In this document: piece after piece, positions 4,592 to 5,355 of the stretch
Position numbering within the stretch: position 1 is the first letter of the stretch
Layout of the letters: every line of letters starts with the position of its first letter
Source of the DNA: Pseudomonadota bacterium
Lineage (GTDB): Bacteria; Pseudomonadota; Gammaproteobacteria; Burkholderiales; SG8-39
Reading direction: 5' to 3'
Length of the DNA: 5,355 bases
Assembly: GCA_021847125.1 (NCBI GenBank)
Contig: JAJZUK010000115.1
Span: 1 to 5,355 of the forward strand
Program-made: the position numbers and the translations under genes
Notes under the pieces: generated by a model
The model's database searches: none
What the model was told of the DNA's origin: nothing
The model's input: only the letters and a program-made list of their open reading frames with translations

Positions 4592-5089
4592 TTACGGATG
4601 CGGCTTGTGTTGCGTGCCGCGGCGCTCGGCGAGGCGACGCAGCCTGTCGATCGCGGCGCCGAGCGGACCGGGCATGTGGCTCCAGTCGATCGCATCGAGC
4701 GTGTTCTTGACCAGCAAGCCGAGCTCGGTATCGCCGTCGATGGTGAGGCGGCGGGAGAAGAACAGCGTGTCGGGGTCTTCGAGGCGGCGCGCGAGGCGAT
4801 AGTAATCCCAGGCGCAGGCGCTGATCGTGACCTCGGGCGCGCTGCGCAGCACGGGCAGGAATCCGATCGACGTCAGTCGGATGCAGCCATCGAGGCCGGC
4901 GTCGCTTACCTTAATGGAGACGATGCGGCCCATCAGGCGCTGCTTCGTGTCCGCATCCAGCGTCGGCAGAAACAACAGATTGAGTCCGGCGCACAGCACC
5001 GCCGACGGCGGCCATTGCGGCAGGCGGCCGATCACGCTGGCGAACAGGGAGGGCAGTTGCGGCGCCGGTTGCGCCGAGTTTGCGTTCAC
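4592..5089 (-). CDS. ubiT: UbiT, SCP2-domain ubiquinone biosynthesis accessory factor
   Basis: A 165-residue SCP2-family protein matching UbiT (YhbT). The sterol-carrier-like lipid-binding domain spans about 28-138 and ends in the family's typical RLEDPDTLFFSRRLTIDGD (102-120) and ELGLLVKNTLDAIDW (122-136). UbiT is thought to bind ubiquinone intermediates for the UbiU-UbiV hydroxylase in the O2-independent ubiquinone pathway, so it acts when oxygen is absent. It starts with GTG at 5089, overlapping the ubiV TGA as GTGA, which indicates translational coupling; a GGAA about 9 bases upstream inside ubiV may help. The identity of the neighbouring ubiV makes the call secure. The C-terminal tail (about 145-165) is basic and unremarkable. 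Confidence 0.92.
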   Translation of the reverse strand: MNANSAQPAPQLPSLFASVIGRLPQWPPSAVLCAGLNLLFLPTLDADTKQRLMGRIVSIKVSDAGLDGCIRLTSIGFLPVLRSAPEVTISACAWDYYRLARRLEDPDTLFFSRRLTIDGDTELGLLVKNTLDAIDWSHMPGPLGAAIDRLRRLAERRGTQHKPHP

Positions 5090-5355
5090 GTACGGTATTC
5101 CATGCCCGGCACGTTGTACCAGTAGCCGTTGCAGGGCGGTGCGACACGCAGGCCGTCCAGCGAGGCGCCGGGCCGGCCGGCGCAGCGCTCGCTGAAGCTC
5201 TCGATGATGGCCGGCATGTTGGTCGACTGCGGCGACAGGCGTACCACGTCGACCTTGAGACCGCGCAGTTCCTCGATCGAATCCGACAGATCGTACACCA
5301 GCGCCGACTGGGTCTGGATGCCGTTCAGCGTCAGGAACTTGTCCTTGTCGCGCGT
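5086..5355 (-). CDS. ubiV: UbiV, U32-peptidase-like O2-independent ubiquinone hydroxylase subunit, C-terminal part
   Basis: The frame is open from the window edge, so this is the last 89 residues of UbiV (YhbV). Diagnostic stretches are FLTLNGIQTQSALVYDL, LKVDVVRLSPQSTNMPAII and the ending CNGYWYNVPGMEY, all strongly resembling enterobacterial UbiV (LNGIQTMSGYVYNL, VDVVRLSPQ, CNGYW). UbiV forms a complex with UbiU, carries a 4Fe-4S cluster and supports hydroxylation in anaerobic ubiquinone synthesis. The four cluster cysteines known from the family should lie upstream of this fragment, outside the window, so activity cannot be judged. It ends with TGA at 5086-5088, overlapping the ubiT GTG. 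ubiU is expected further upstream on the minus strand, beyond 5355. Confidence 0.92.
   Translation of the reverse strand, partial: TRDKDKFLTLNGIQTQSALVYDLSDSIEELRGLKVDVVRLSPQSTNMPAIIESFSERCAGRPGASLDGLRVAPPCNGYWYNVPGMEYRT

Noticed and set aside
3915..5125. Plus-strand frames opposite the thioesterase and ubiT
   Set aside because: They are antisense to recognised genes with hotdog and SCP2 motifs and show no domain of their own.
1..5355. CRISPR array, tRNA, rRNA or riboswitch
   Set aside because: No regularly spaced repeats, cloverleaf sequence or recognisable structured leader was found on either strand.

Overview
The window is GC-rich, densely coded chromosomal DNA. The best guess is a proteobacterium, probably a betaproteobacterium. 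It carries a FadA-like thiolase, a Beta-class glutathione S-transferase and a ubiV-ubiT pair for O2-independent ubiquinone synthesis. This taxonomic call is inference from gene content, not from a marker gene.

Layout. (1) 1-912, plus strand: the C-terminal three quarters of a thiolase whose start and first catalytic Cys lie just before the window. (2) 913-2714: an accessory island of two complete toxin-antitoxin (TA) modules. The first is an mntA-hepT pair (1016-1965) in which the nucleotidyltransferase antitoxin MntA is fused to an N-terminal Phd/YefM DNA-binding domain. It has its own promoter with a paired TTAGCTAA operator and an apparently leaderless start. The second is a ribbon-helix-helix antitoxin with a ParE/RelE-type toxin (2086-2620). 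(3) 2808-3416, plus strand: a Beta-class GST. (4) 3417-3563: a short convergent gap with no gene. (5) 3564-5355, minus strand: ubiV (partial), then ubiT (overlapping by GTGA), then a tandem double-hotdog acyl-CoA thioesterase, with a strong GC hairpin between ubiT and the thioesterase.

The most unusual signal is that each TA module is followed by a degenerate copy of the last part of the thiolase gene. Copy 1 (about 1990-2050) matches thiolase 826-867 at 37 of 42 positions. Copy 2 (2629-2714) matches thiolase 826-912, up to and including the stop codon, at about 66 of 87 positions, with an in-frame stop, a lost catalytic Cys codon and a 1-base deletion. The pattern is: intact thiolase end, TA module 1, thiolase-tail relic, TA module 2, thiolase-tail relic. 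It suggests repeated insertion of TA cassettes at the 3' end of this housekeeping gene, with the gene end rebuilt and the old end displaced each time. No integrase or transposase is visible.

The thiolase, thioesterase and GST are metabolic genes (acyl-CoA turnover, detoxification). UbiV and UbiT work together in anaerobic ubiquinone synthesis. The two TA modules appear to be self-contained and unrelated to these pathways.
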